Below, in pieces: positions 36,201 through 48,627 of a stretch of 64,000 bases of DNA. The DNA is from Taenia hydatigena (taxonomy: Eukaryota > Platyhelminthes > Cestoda > Cyclophyllidea > Taeniidae). The notes below the pieces were generated by a model, which did not search any database, had not been told where the DNA came from, and worked only from the letters and a program-made list of their open reading frames with translations. The stretch lies in contig JADWOT020000006.1 of NCBI GenBank assembly GCA_036345935.2, positions 9,522,519 to 9,586,518 on the forward strand. Direction: 5' to 3'. Position 1 is the first letter of the stretch; each line of letters opens with the position of its first letter. A program made the position numbers and the translations under genes.

Positions 36201-38469
36201 GGCTATTTCAGCTATTTTTAATACGCTGGAGGAGTTCAGGGCATTTGAGTTGATGCGCACGGGTCTGGAGCGCGCTAATTTCCTCCTCACTCAGGAGGCC
36301 AGGATAGTCGCCATGACTTGCACCCACGCCGCGTTAAAACGTCGTGACCTTGTTCAACTGGGTTTCGCCTACGATACCATTATCATGGAGGAAGCCGCTC
36401 AAATCCTCGAAATTGAGACCTTCATACCGCTCCTTTTACAGAATCCCGATATCTCGGGCTATAACCGGCTGAAACGGTGGATCATGATTGGTGATCATAA
36501 TCAACTACCTCCTGTTGTCAAAAATCAAGTACACATTCCAGCTTCGCTTCCTCACTTTGTCAACTTAATCGCATCGTGTTCGTATGATGCTGCCTACAAA
36601 TAACTATGCTTATATATCATTGCAAGCTGCTTTATTTTAGGCCTTCAACAACTTTTCGAACATGGGCCAGTCACTGTTTGCACGCCTGGTGAAGTTGGGC
36701 GTGCCGACCATCCAACTGGACGCGCAAGGCCGAACGCGACCCTCTATCTCGCGGCTGTACAGCTGGCGTTACGAGCGCCTTTTAGATATTCCGCATGTTA
36801 TCACTGGACAAGAGTATAAACTCTGTAATCCTGGCTTCCAATACGAATACCAACTCATCAACGTGGAGGATTATAAGGGTAAGTGAACGGTACCACCTCT
36901 TGCTTCACTTTCGTCCCCTTGTCCCCGTACGATGTTTTCTAAGGTTGCATGGATTTGTGCGCTTTGGTTTTGTGGTTTTCCTGTTGTTATGCTCGTAGCA
37001 ACGCATTAATTTGGTCGTTTTTAGCATTCATTTGGCGTTTTAATGATTTGAAGGTGTTGGTGAGTCGGAACCGAGTGCATACTTCTACCAGAATTTAGCC
37101 GAAGCGGAGTATGTGGTTGCAACCTACATGTATATGCGAATCCTCGACTATCCACCAGATCGAATAGCCATTCTGACAACCTACAATGGTCAGAAGCATC
37201 TCATTCGCGATGTCATCGAGGCGCGCTGTGCTTCTAATCCGCTCCTCGGCAAACCGCGAACGGTTACGACCGTTGACAGATTCCAGGTACGCAGATTATG
37301 TTTCTCCCTTCTCATTAACTAACTCCATCTAAATTTCACTTATGCGAAAGATTTTTAAAACACCTGCCATCCAATCCCTCATTTCTACTCAACTTCAAGC
37401 TCATGAATCCATTATGCCATATATTGGGTATATGATATCTGTACACTGCAGCATGCTGGATGTATTGTTACTTGTAGCAACCGATCACTAAATAAGTCAC
37501 TTAGGAGGAAATATGCAGGATGTCGACTCATGTATAGGTTTATTTGTGCGAGTGACAAGTATGGGACTGCACCCCGCCCTCTCATTCCCCTTTTTAGGGT
37601 CAGCAAAACGATTATGTACTCGTTTCGCTGGTGCGCACGCACACCGTGGGCCACCTGCGTGACGTGCGTCGGCTTGTGGTCGCCCTGTCACGAGCGCGCC
37701 TCGGTCTGTACATCTTTGCTCGTGTTGACCAGTTTGCTAATTGCCAGGAGCTTCGACCCGCCTTCGATCGACTCCTTGGCCGACGTGGTCTCGGCCCTGA
37801 TAATGAAGTCCGACCAACTTGTCTTCATCTTACTCCTTGGGAGACTTGGAAAGTAAGCCGAAAGCTCCTTCTGTGCGGCCTCTTCTTTCCGCTTCGTGTA
37901 TTTGTTTCGTAGACAACGTTTCTAAGTAGGTGTAGCATAAATCAAATGCTAAAATCAAAGGGATTCTGTGATCTGAAGCAATTCGAAAAAGTGTTGCCAC
38001 TAAAAGCATTACCTCATCCTCGACGGAACGACTGTTGGAGGCTCTGTGGAAACACTGCTTTTTTCTTTTTTAGGATCCTCGAGATGCAGGCTCTACTGAC
38101 CTTCGTCCATTGGCTTCCAAACTGAGTAAAGGGCCTGTTGTGATCGAGAGTATGCCAGCCATGGCTTCGTATGTCAGTAAACTCTACGAAGAACGAGTGA
38201 AGGATATGGTTGGTCGGTATGTCGCAGCGAAAGGGCCTCGCAAGCTAGGTGCCCTAAAAGTTGTGCAGAGGGCCTCAAATGCTGCAATGGTTACAAGTAT
38301 TGAGGAAGGAGCCCCGATGGAGAAAATGGAAGTCGATGAAGCTACGGGGGGGACGAGATCGGGCGAAGAACGCTTATCACCTGTAACTATTGAGACCACT
38401 ATACCGAATACTCTGGACTTCGAACTAAAAAGTGAATCTATCAGTGAAGTCGTGGATGCAAAGGAGTAG
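30248..38469 (+). CDS. AQR: RNA helicase aquarius (intron-binding protein)
   Basis: Spliceosomal SF1 helicase that binds the intron upstream of the branch point with U2 snRNP. Exons: 30248-30565, 30641-31093, 31319-31590, 32105-32429, 32536-32769, 32852-33135, 33391-33524, 33600-33891, 34098-34342, 34580-35000, 35086-35275, 35631-35981, 36154-36528, 36641-36878, 37054-37286, 37598-37852 and 38074-38469. All reading phases agree, giving 1671 residues, longer than the human 1485. The N-terminal helical repeat part holds [13 protein letters not shown] and [16 protein letters not shown]. Helicase motifs are GPPGTGKT (about residue 967), [24 protein letters not shown] (about 1251), [32 protein letters not shown] and [17 protein letters not shown]. 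The extra length comes from inserts, such as a charged helix after LDPCQYQED and a linker before the helicase core. Intron 35276-35630 is GC-AG. Intron 31094-31318 (225 nt) has no in-frame stop. Confidence 0.96.
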
Positions 38470-39085
38470 TTTTGTCGTGTATACTTTAAAGCAATAGAGT
38501 CCTTTTGAAACTTCCCCACTGTTATGTGATTTATGCTGCGAGTTCGGTGTGTCTACCCTCTATTTTGCTAGTCGAGAGGGAGGGGGATATCGTATTCCCT
38601 GGAGGGGATCGCACTACTGGGGTACTCGCTGGGGGACAAACCCGTTTATTGACGCCAGGGTATATCTGTAGGGCAAAGCTTAGGGATGGGTTCCTTGTTT
38701 AGCGTCGGGGTGTTGCGTCGTAAGCCTCAGCAGGTGTTCCAATTCCATGGTTGGTAGAACCAGCGGCAGATAGATCTTTGCGAAATACGTTTTGAGGGGA
38801 TAGAATGAGTAGCCAAAGCTAGTCATCGGCATAGTTGTAACTTGCTTGTTTAGCTCCCGATTTTGGCAAGTGGGTCGCTTAGGTGCTCAGCCATCGTGTC
38901 TTCGCCAGGTGAGCTGGCCTCTGGATCGTGCTAGTAGTCCCAATTCTATTCCATATCGCTTGCACACACTCTGCTCGGGTGTTATGTGGTATATTTGCTG
39001 GTTGTTTAACTATCGGTTTTGGCTGCAGTCACTTGGTTCGTCATATTGCTTTCGCCAGGTTGGCGGGCTTATGGACCATGCTATT
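38470..39085. other. Short intergenic stretch after AQR
   Basis: No gene or repeat is evident. Somewhat GC-richer than average near 38580-39060. A clear AATAAA was not found for AQR. Confidence 0.4.
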
Positions 39086-39270
39086 TGTAGTACTTTGTTT
39101 GTTAGAACTGCCGGTTTCTGTCAAGGTCACAGAGGTGGCCGTACTGCCCTAGCTGCGTGGGCTGGCCTCCGGGCCATGCCAGCAGCCTAGTTCCCTCTGT
39201 CCGGTGAATATATGTATTCTACCCTGCCACTTTGCGTTCTTTCACCTTAAGGGAGCCCCGGGACGCTACA
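39086..39270 (+). mobile_element. Solo LTR, near-perfect target duplication
   Basis: A 185-bp plus-orientation unit from TGTAGTACTTTG to GGGACGCTACA. It is flanked by CTATT on the left and CTCTT on the right, a 4-of-5 match consistent with a decayed target-site duplication. It lies between AQR and the DUF2045 gene. Confidence 0.87.
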
Positions 39271-39593
39271 CTCTTAGCTCAAATTCCTTCCATTCAGCTC
39301 AAGTATTATAGTTAATGAGTTATGAGTAGATTCAAGGATATAGCCTAGTTCGGGATAGTGTACTTCGTGATACCTTAGCAATGGATCTGAATCGGCAATA
39401 AGAAAATGGGAATTGCCTTAACAAGGCTGCTTTGTATCAACATTAATTTAAGGGTAATTGGTCCTTTATTAGTCAAAGAAACTCGTTTTGACTTAATAGT
39501 AAAATGATGCAACAAGTGAAATAAATTGTTTATTGCAATGAACTCAATCTCACTTAGGCCCATCACGTAATGAGCGGTAGTATGAATTAAGAT

Positions 39594-42500
39594 ATGGGTG
39601 GTGTCTCGACTCTTGATGAACTGTTGAAGGAAATTGCAAGGGAACGTTCAAAAAAAATTGGGAAGGCCTAGGTTTCAAGTTCACTATTGCTTGAATGCTT
39701 ATGATGCTGCACAGAATCATTTGTATTAGAAGAATCTCGCCTCGGATCTTTCCATAGGTCTTTTCAACACTGGATGATAGTCGCTTTGCCTGATTATATT
39801 ATTCTTATATTCTTTGCATGAGTGATTTCACAGGTTTTATTCATAAAACATTTTCATAACTGCTCAACTTTGCGCACAATTGACTACCATTACACAACTT
39901 GACCCATCAGTCCCGTTTAACTAATGTGTAATACGATTTCTTGTGGGTAGCCATGGATCTGTAAACGTGAGTATTTGATTAATTATTTCGATCAAATGGT
40001 CGGCTTTTTCTTATAGTTCCGCTTTTACAAATGTGGAACTCGCACAGAATATCATGAATTCCAACTATTGCTTTCGTGGAATTGATGTATCTGTTAAATT
40101 ACTTTTCGACAAATATATGGATGTTATTTAAAATTATTTATGTGCTTAGGCAGTCTGAGAGGTTTCTTCTCTTTGAAACTTGCCGTTTTTCTGGTTATTT
40201 AACATTTTAGGGTCGAGAAAATATCACAACGCATATTGAAATTTAAACCCATTTGGGCGTTCTTCTATACAAGTTGATTCATTTTTGTAGATTCGGATGC
40301 CAGTTATGGTATACGTAATCAAAGGTCTGATCCATCGACGGATATGTCCTGGGCTGCTCTCTTTAAGTCAACATTCTGCGCTCCGGGTGCGCTACATCTT
40401 ATTAATAGTGGTTCGCAGGACGATATTATTTTCATCGTAGGACAATCGACTTGGAGATTCACCAAAGTAATGCGAACTTTTCATTAGTTACTGGGTTTCA
40501 GCCTTATTTACGTGTATTCCGTCGATGCAGTCCAAACATTCCACAAATTAATGACGGCACCGTTAACTGGGAGAGCACTGTTTACCTTAATCTCATAACT
40601 CACTGTGTAAGTTCTACGAATTTAGCAGAGGACTTGTAATATTATGTTTTAACTTGTTGTTTGTTGTTTTTCTAGTTTGTATACGTCATCACCTTGGGTA
40701 TATGCACTCGCTCGGGTGCGCAGGAAATGGAAATATTAAAAAAAAAATCATTGGTAGTTTGACACTTTTATTTTCGCACTTTTATGCTTTTACGTTTAAT
40801 ATTTCCGCGAGAACTCTGCTTCCTTACAGCTTTTTAATCTTAATCGAACCATCACCTATCATGCTTTCACTCATTTGCGCCAGGACCATAATTTGGGTGT
40901 GCAGGATACAATAGCCCATACCGTTGTTTTGAATTTTTTTGCTAAGACGTTAAAGATGTTTCATTTTTGAGTCTCCTAATGTCATGTAGATTGTCTATGC
41001 CTCTCCGAGTTACCGGCCAATGGTTTCGAAGGGAACGCAAGAGACGATTGTGTATCCTCATATAGTTTTCTCGATTGACAACTTCGAGGATGTGAGTCGC
41101 TTCTGTGTGTTTCCTAGGTTAGGCTTTGTTGGGGTATTATCCATTTTGATAGTGTGGCGCTAATTTTTGTGAGAACTTTGGGATATATTCTTAGTTTGCA
41201 TAGTTAGCGATTTTTGTGCATTGAAATGCTATCGTCTGTCATGGCAATGGCTTTCCACTATTTTCGTTCACTATTATTTCTTATATAGGTGGACATAACT
41301 GCCATAATTTCAGTTTTGTTTTTTTTCCTGACGGTCATGTGCTTTGCGTGCAGGCTTTCCGAGACTGTGATCTTCGTGACAGCGAATGTCTCTGTGTGGA
41401 ACTAACGGCTTACAATCAATCCGGTGCATTGCAAGGTGTCCTTTTCGAAGGCGTCGTACGATACGCTGTTCTAAAAAGCGCCTATGATATCGATGTATGC
41501 TTTCGACTTAGATTCGTTGGACATGTTGAAACTCTTCTTTCACCATTCATAGTCTTCTCTCCGGTTAATCAAATGCTTTCATCTATGCGATGTACAAAAT
41601 TTTTTGTGCATCTGCTGATATTTTACAGCCAAATATGCATGGAGTTGAGCCATTTAATGCTCCAGAGATTGTAGATTTTCTCTCCGTTTTCAATTTCTGT
41701 TCTTAATCTATATTTAATTTAATGGATAACTTTACGTTTTCCGAGCGCTTATCTATCATTCCACTAACATGGTCATTATTCCTAGTTTCGAAGTAATTAC
41801 ACGGGGAATCGTTGCTATCATCATCACTGCTTTTTATCAACTGCAATGTCTTGCATCCAGCATTCCCCCATTCCAGAACAGTTTGTTCTAGATGTTGCCA
41901 AAATCTTCACCTCCTGAAGGCAAATCGTGTAATTAAACTGACCATCCATCAAAAGCATGGTTTCTTGGTCATTTTTTGCTACGTGTCCATCTTGATAAAT
42001 CATTTCGTAATCTATAGACACGCACAAGAAGTTGCATTGGAAATCAAGATACAAGTCTGTACCATTCAACGACCCAAACCATTAGTTCCGTCAGTACATG
42101 CTTTCTAAACTAGTTTTGAGCACCTTTTCGAAATGGTTTGTCGTTTCACATATTTCTAATATATCATTAGCATGATACGTCTTCTTGACCTGCTCAAAGT
42201 CCTGGGACCATTCATCGCATGCACCGTAGTGATATGCAAAGGTACATAAAGATGCTCTTGCGTGCAGAGTTACAGTTGAAGCGATCTTTTGCGGGAGGAT
42301 TAAGGTACATTAATTATGTGCGTTATGCCTTCCCTTACCTTTTACATTAGTGGGCGCTATGCTCGCGAATGAGGTGTTTCTTTCGCGTTTGCTCCTTGAA
42401 TTGGTTTGTTATAATTTGTTGGCTGTTTGGGTTTGCGCTTTTTTTGCTACCACAATGGACGAAATTGAACGTTTACACGCTTTACACCAAGAAACTTGCT

Positions 42501-45473
42501 CATCGTGTCCTTTAGTCACTGATTTGTAGTTGCATCTAGTAGGGCAAGAACTCATCCATGGGGCAAAAGTTTGTAACTGGGCAGGCTTAATGACAATCAA
42601 ATCTTGGTTACTAAGCCTCTCTATCTTTTCCACCAGGTGTATAGCCGAGGAAGTTGGCGTTTCACCTCCGTTAGAGAGGGGTCAGGAACTGTCGGTGGCG
42701 TCTCTGGCGTCAGCTGCGCGCTCCCGCGGACGTCTGTGTGGATGTTGGCGCGGCGCAGCGAGGGTATTGCGGAGGTGACCATCCAACAGGAGGTGGAGGA
42801 CTCTGCGCTGCTCTATGGGTCAGCGACTATGTCCAACTCTTTTTTTTCTCATCTCCACCGTCTCTCGATCCCCTCCAAGATCTCCAGCGAGGCTGATGAG
42901 AACATCTGTCCGGAGAAGGTGACACGTTGGCCTTCCTTGTCTTGGTAGATTGCAGTCGCTTTTTCAGTATAGGGACTTAATAGTTGTTAAATTTTCATCA
43001 CTCCAAGAGAGTTGTTAATCGTGCATAGCTATCGAGAATGCCACGCTTAGATACACTCAGTGTGTAACAAACTTGATATTATGCATAGGCTTTGAACCAC
43101 CCTAATTTTCAGTAAAATAGTCGATTTTATGTCCAAATTTCAGCTGTTTTATTGTGGAAATCAATAGCTTCCGTGTTCAGCTGCATGTCTTGTTCGAAAA
43201 AAAAAAACATGTTCTTTTTAAGACAAAACTACTGCACAGAATTTCACATGGAGCGGATCAAATGCTGTTGAAAATCAGCATCTTTTTGAGGCATAAGCAT
43301 TTGGTGGATTGAGTAGAGATGGCATTTTTAACCTTTGTATTTTTTAAAACTAGATTTCTACAGCTCCATGTTTTTTTCACACTATTATCAACTCGATTAC
43401 GAGTCTACCAATAAGTCATGTACTTTGTATGCAGCATGAGGAATATTTGTGAATGCCTATTTTTTCATATGCATGACATAAGCCTTCATACATGGTTTCA
43501 ATATTGTGGAGATGTATATGCTAATAAACTGTGTTAAAACATGTTTTAACACATCGATTAATTCAAATTTACCGTTTCAAGTGATACTTGGGCTGTGGGC
43601 AAGGTGGTAGCGATCTCTGCCATGGTGAGCTAATCAACTGCATCGACGAGTAGAATTATTAGTTCAACCTACCACAAAAGAGCGTAGATTGCACTTTTGC
43701 TAACTTATTCCGTCTCTTTAATAGCATCCTGAAAAATTATGGTCGTGTGGTCATTTGTTTTCATTTTGAAGAATATATCAGTTTAACAAGCACTCGTTTC
43801 ATTTGGTGTTTGTATTTTACCGATCCGGTTTTCGGTGGCTACTAACGTCAGTGCTTGTAACATCTCCACTACACAGGACAGTAAATGGAGCCTGACACGA
43901 AGGCGACCGAATATTGCCTACAGGTCAGCCACTTCAAGTCCCCTGCACTCTTGCATGTGCCACCCGGATCAGCGCGATTGCCCCTCCATTGGCAATCTGG
44001 TTCCTCATCGCTCCTCTGGGTTGGGTGAGGCCAAAAGCACTGATGCCTCGCAGATCCATAGGCTTGTTGCGGGTGAGAGGGGGAAATCACGCCAATGTCC
44101 CTTCTCCACCAAGGTCAGCCCCTTCAGCCAGTATCGGAAGGCCATGTCAGACAGCCACAACCTCAACAGCTCTCTTGAGCGCTTTCGCCCCTCTAAGAAA
44201 TGCATTGAGATCGACTCGAGTACCTTTGAGGATGGTAAATTGTCATGCGATGCTTTTGGTATTCTTGAAAATAAGAACCAGATCTTTAGAACTATGCAAA
44301 ATTTGTTAATATTATGGTGCTTCTATCCAAATATGTTTTGTTTTCAACAGCTATTTCAACTTATGAATAGTTATAAAGCGGTAGTAATTGCTTGTTGGGG
44401 ATGTATTTTGTAAAGGCATAACACGTATTTGATTGCGTCACGATTCCTAACCTATAATATCAGATGATTTTACACCAGTTTTTCCTGGATAAATGAACAG
44501 TTCAAACCAAAAATAATTTGGATAGTTATTATAATGTGGGAAGAAGTGTTGAAGGTATGAGTAAATCCAGTAAATCCTATCCGGAACCTCGACGGATTCC
44601 CTAATGCAATCTTAGATGCAAGAAATTGCCTTTTTCTACATGGCGCGTTTTAAATTTCTATTTTCTCAATATCTTGAATAACACTAAGACTTAGTTACTC
44701 TTGATGGTGGACGAAAGATAAAGTGATGAGTTGGGAATTTGTGGAATTTTTGCTAGCATCTCTTTTATGGGATTTACATCGCATTGTTACGTATTGTTCG
44801 CACGTCTTAAGCTTAACGAAAAATGATAGCTTTCTACTTTGGTACCCGTATCCTTGCCAAACAACTTTTGCTTGCAGATTTCCTTGTCATCGATTCTTTC
44901 CCCTTTCTTGGAAGAATTCAACGATCAACCACTGATGACTGTTCCATCAACGGAGGCGGAGATGGACACATCATTGGAGAAACATGCGACGTTCGGCCAG
45001 GCTTGGCAATGGTTTAAGGAACGACGAAGAATCACTTCCACGCCTATCAAAGCCGGTGTCACCTATGTGAGCCTACCATGGCATCTTATCATTTCAGGTA
45101 CGCAACAATACGAATTTTGGCCTCGCTTCTACATGCAAGCCTTTGGGAGGAGTGTGCTGTCACTTTGCACGCACTACCATAACCCTATCTATTCAGGATA
45201 AACACGCCAATTGGACTTCTTGTTCAACTTTCTTGATGCATGTCATGCCAAACCGACATCCTTAAATTCGTTACTTTCCAGACTCTGCTACTAGCACCTT
45301 TGTTTGCTTGAAGGCACCTGGGATTTTGTCTAGGGCTGAAATTGTACGGAAGTTAGGACAAGCTCTGCATTTCTTTTATAGGTATTTTTGATGCAAAGAA
45401 AACTCCAATTCTAACTTCAACCTTTTTGGAAACTTGGGCGAACACGGGACCATTTCATGAACCAGCACTGTAA
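39594..45473 (+). CDS. KIAA0930/DUF2045-family protein
   Basis: Conserved animal protein of unknown function. Proposed exons: 39594-39645, 40291-40466, 40502-40606, 40676-40753, 40990-41091, 41354-41494, 42242-42304, 42637-42918, 43877-44234, 44526-44554, 44878-45097 and 45382-45473. Phases agree throughout, giving about 565 residues against about 404 in human. Recognisable family blocks in order are DDIIFIV, VFRRCSPNIP, NWESTVYLNLI, YVITLGICTR, VYASPSYRPM, IVFSIDNFED, ECLCVELTAY, LQGVLFEGVVRYAVLK, VTYVSLPWHLI and KKTPIL. The last two match the conserved C-terminal block. Extra length is mostly Ser/Thr-rich sequence in the middle. Intron 40467-40501 is only 35 nt. Weak points are the first exon, whose donor GTTCAA is poor though the start LLKEIARE resembles the family start, the exon at 42242, and the 29-nt exon at 44526. 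Confidence 0.85.
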
Positions 45474-46028
45474 AAAATCCTGACTCAAACTTTTTGTGAC
45501 ATCTGTTCATTCTCACTTCTGTTATAGTGGTTGAGTCTCCTCTCTGTCCTTTGATTTCTGCCACCCTAAATTTGCGTTCCTTTTGCATGAGGAAGCATTT
45601 GAGTGAATAGGACTGGTTGGAATCAACGTTCTGAATTCCAGTCACTTCTGATTCAACTCTACTGTTTCACACAAATGATCTAATGACTTAACAAGTTGGC
45701 AGTTCTGATGGACGACAGGAGCTCAAGATGGCGGCGATATCATCGTTACCTATAATCGAGTTCATGGGCATTCAGTTGTCTTAGTAATATTAGACCACAT
45801 TCACTTTTTTGTGTGGAAGGCAAGGATGCATTAAGGATACTGTTCGAATGAATGCACATAAAGTGCTGGCGGAGACTATTTGTAATCCGGAAGCCATTTG
45901 CTTCGACACTTTTCTTTAAATTTTGTGGTTCTTTTGTGATGCTAAGTCTTCCTCCTAATTGTACGGGACCATCTGCGAATGAAGTTAACTTTACCTGGGC
46001 GAGTGGTTTCCGACTTGATGTTTGTAGG

Positions 46029-46146
46029 CTCATGACCAAGTATATGAATCTACTCAACTCACTGGAATGGCGCTGTAGCGCCTCGAGCCTTCTCAATGTG
46101 AAGAACGTGTTAAAGGCTATTGGCATGGCCCAGGGGCCATGTCGGT
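46029..46146 (+). other. Possible orphan exon, DHDPS/aldolase-like end
   Basis: Flanked by a good acceptor (GATGTTTGTAG) and a strong donor (GTGAGT). It reads LMTKYMNLLNSLEW, then LLNVKNVLKAIGMAQGPCR. The last block resembles the GPCR-A-P-L region near the end of 4-hydroxy-2-oxoglutarate aldolase and related class-I lyases. No partner exons are visible on either side, and the opposite strand is also open. It may be a fragment, a pseudogene piece or chance. Confidence 0.2.
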
Positions 46147-47081
46147 GAGTGGAAGTGCCATGGTAGAGCAGAAAATCTAGGTGTTACAGTATTTTATGGC
46201 ATCTGAGCGTATTAGCAAGCTTGGAGATGATTAGTGGCAAAGGAATGGAGAAGGGTCCACCCCCAAGGACTGCGATAATGCCGATTTCATAAAAATGCAA
46301 AAGGAAAGGCGAGGAATTAAGAATTTGCGCTCTCAAATTCGTAAATTATTACTACGTGTTCGATTTCTGGAGTTTAAAAGCGGAGTTGCGACAAACACCT
46401 TTGGTCAGGTTCGGCGTGGCCTCCGGAGGAGGGAGGAGGAATATGTGTGTTTTGGGTAGGTAGAAGTTCACAACTAACTTATTGTTTAAAAAAGAAAATC
46501 CCGGTACGGCATTATTCCCACACAACTAGGGATCTGAGAGGATAATGTTACAGAAGGTAATTCGTAATGCGCAGCAGTTGAAGCTAAAGGCAGCCAGAAT
46601 GTGCCAACCTCGAAGTGGATGCACACCCGAGGCACGATTAGCCCACCACTCAATAAAGAATGCCATCGTCCCACTCGACTATTCGTTCAAAGGTCATAAA
46701 GGACAAAGAGAGAGAAATGCGTAGAAACCTCGCTGCAAATGGGTTGTTTTTGTGCAATACGATATGAAACATGTAAAATAATAACTAGTTTGAAATTTAG
46801 TAAGGTCAGATATGATTTTAGGAGGTCATCCCGCCTTTGAAATGTTCCATAGATTTAAAGCGCTATCCTAATTTCACTTTTGATTTTAGATTAAATGTGC
46901 TCGAAACCAAAATAAAATACTTCCAATTAACCCAAGTAAGGTACTAAAAAAGCAATATAAGAAATTCACAAATGCGAAAAATGAGGAATGTCTATGGTAA
47001 AAATTACACGCTATGGCCTGAAATGCATTATCTTTATTGTCGGCGGTACATTTGTAGCGTTTTCAAATAGACTGCTGAAGA
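46147..47081. other. Intergenic stretch before PSMA4
   Basis: AT-rich, with no convincing gene, RNA or repeat. The end nearest 47082 presumably holds the PSMA4 promoter. Confidence 0.4.
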
Positions 47082-48627
47082 ATGGTAGGTGCTTGATTAT
47101 TGTCAGTATTTCGTGATTCAAGGCCCGTCGTTATGATACTCGAACAACAATTTTCTCACCAGAGGGTACGGCGATTATCGGTGCTTATTTATTTTTAGGC
47201 CGTTTATATCAAGTAGAATATGCAATCGAAGCTGTCGGTCATGCGCCTACCTGTCTTGGGATCGTTGCAGTGGATGGCATAGTTCTCGCGGGCGAAAAGC
47301 GTTTCATTAATAAACTTTTGGATGAATCTGCTTTTTCGGAAAAGATATTCAGGATTAATGATGATATAGCTTGTGCAGTTGCAGGAATTACAGCTGATGC
47401 CACTGTACTGATAAAAGAGATGCGTCTTATCGCTCAAAGGTGTGAATGTGTTAGTTTGCTTTGCGGCTTATTCGTAAAGCCCTCGTTGTTAAATGTTTTG
47501 AAGCAACTTATGTTTTGACTTATTTATTGTAGTGCTACGAGGTTTTTTATTTATTTAGATATCTTCTGGCTTATCAGGAACCAATACCAGTGGAACAGTT
47601 GGTGAGCCACATTTGTGACCTTCAGCATGGCTATACGATGTACGGTGGTCGTCGACCGTTTGGCGTTTCAATGCTCTTTGTTGGCTGGGACAAACATTTT
47701 GGTTATCAGCTTTACCAAAATGATCCATCAGGCAACTTTCTGGGCTGGAAGGCTACGTGCATAGGTTCTAATTCGCCAGCCGCCTCATCCATCCTTGAAT
47801 CTGACTACAATCCTGAGTGCACAGCGGAAGAGGCGGTTAAGCTTTGTGTAAAGGTGCTCTACAAGACTATGACGATGTCGAAACTGACATCAGATAAAGT
47901 GAGGACTGCTATTAACTTTCCTTTTTCCACCACAAACCTTGCACTTGAGACGTTTTTTTGTTTTATTGTAATTGCTTTTAATTTTGGGCGTTGCTGTGAG
48001 CTTGGTTTTCTAGCCAAAATAACCTTTTGCTTTAGTAAAGCTGAATTATTTTGATAAGAATTAAGTCACACTTGTTTTTCATTTCTTTTGCTTGTAAACG
48101 TTGGTTGTATCTCGCCTTTCCTCGCTGACTCTTTGTATTCATTTAAACTTATTGACTTCCCTTCTTCATTTCTCTTTCATATTTTTGATCAGATATTGCG
48201 TTGGATACGTTTCCATGATAATTTTCCTTTGAAAGTTGGTGCCATCAGTCCTTGATGTTGCTGAATAATGTCCTCCTAAGGTTTTCTCGAGGGCACTTAA
48301 ATACTGTATTTGACACGCTTGAAACTAACCGAATTTTCCATTTCGGTCGCATAATCGGAGGTTATGTTCATTTCCGTGATGTCACAAATCACCACTGTGC
48401 CTTGTTCAACAGACGGGTTTTTTACTTTTTAAAATAAGTAACATGTTTTTCCTTCTTTATAGGTTGAGATTGGTCTTTTGCAGCGAAAGGAGGATAAAAC
48501 ACATGTCCGAATCTACCCTCAAAGCGAGGTTGACGCTCTTATCAAGGAAGTGGAAGCCGCATACCCAAAAGTATCGGATTCTTTGAAGAGCTCTGAGGCC
48601 AACTTGAGAGGCGCTGAGAAAAAATAG
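47082..48627 (+). CDS. PSMA4: Proteasome subunit alpha type-4
   Basis: Non-catalytic alpha-ring subunit of the 20S proteasome. Exons: 47082-47084, 47123-47165, 47199-47439, 47559-47898 and 48463-48627, giving 263 residues (human 261). Exon 1 is only the ATG. The chain then reads [20 protein letters not shown], the N-terminal alpha-subunit signature, with the [15 protein letters not shown] helix. [93 protein letters not shown] and KLTSDKVEIG all match subunit alpha4. The C-terminal tail is shorter in Lys/Glu repeats than in vertebrates. Introns 1 and 2 are only 38 and 33 nt. The other two are 119 and 564 nt. Confidence 0.97.

Noticed and set aside
42604..42636. Frame extension upstream of the DUF2045 exon at 42637
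   Set aside because: An acceptor (TTTTCCACCAG) sits exactly at the start of the conserved-looking part, so the upstream residues are intron.
45746..46126. 126-residue minus-strand frame
   Set aside because: No recognisable domain and no splice partners. The opposite strand has better splice signals around the orphan exon candidate.
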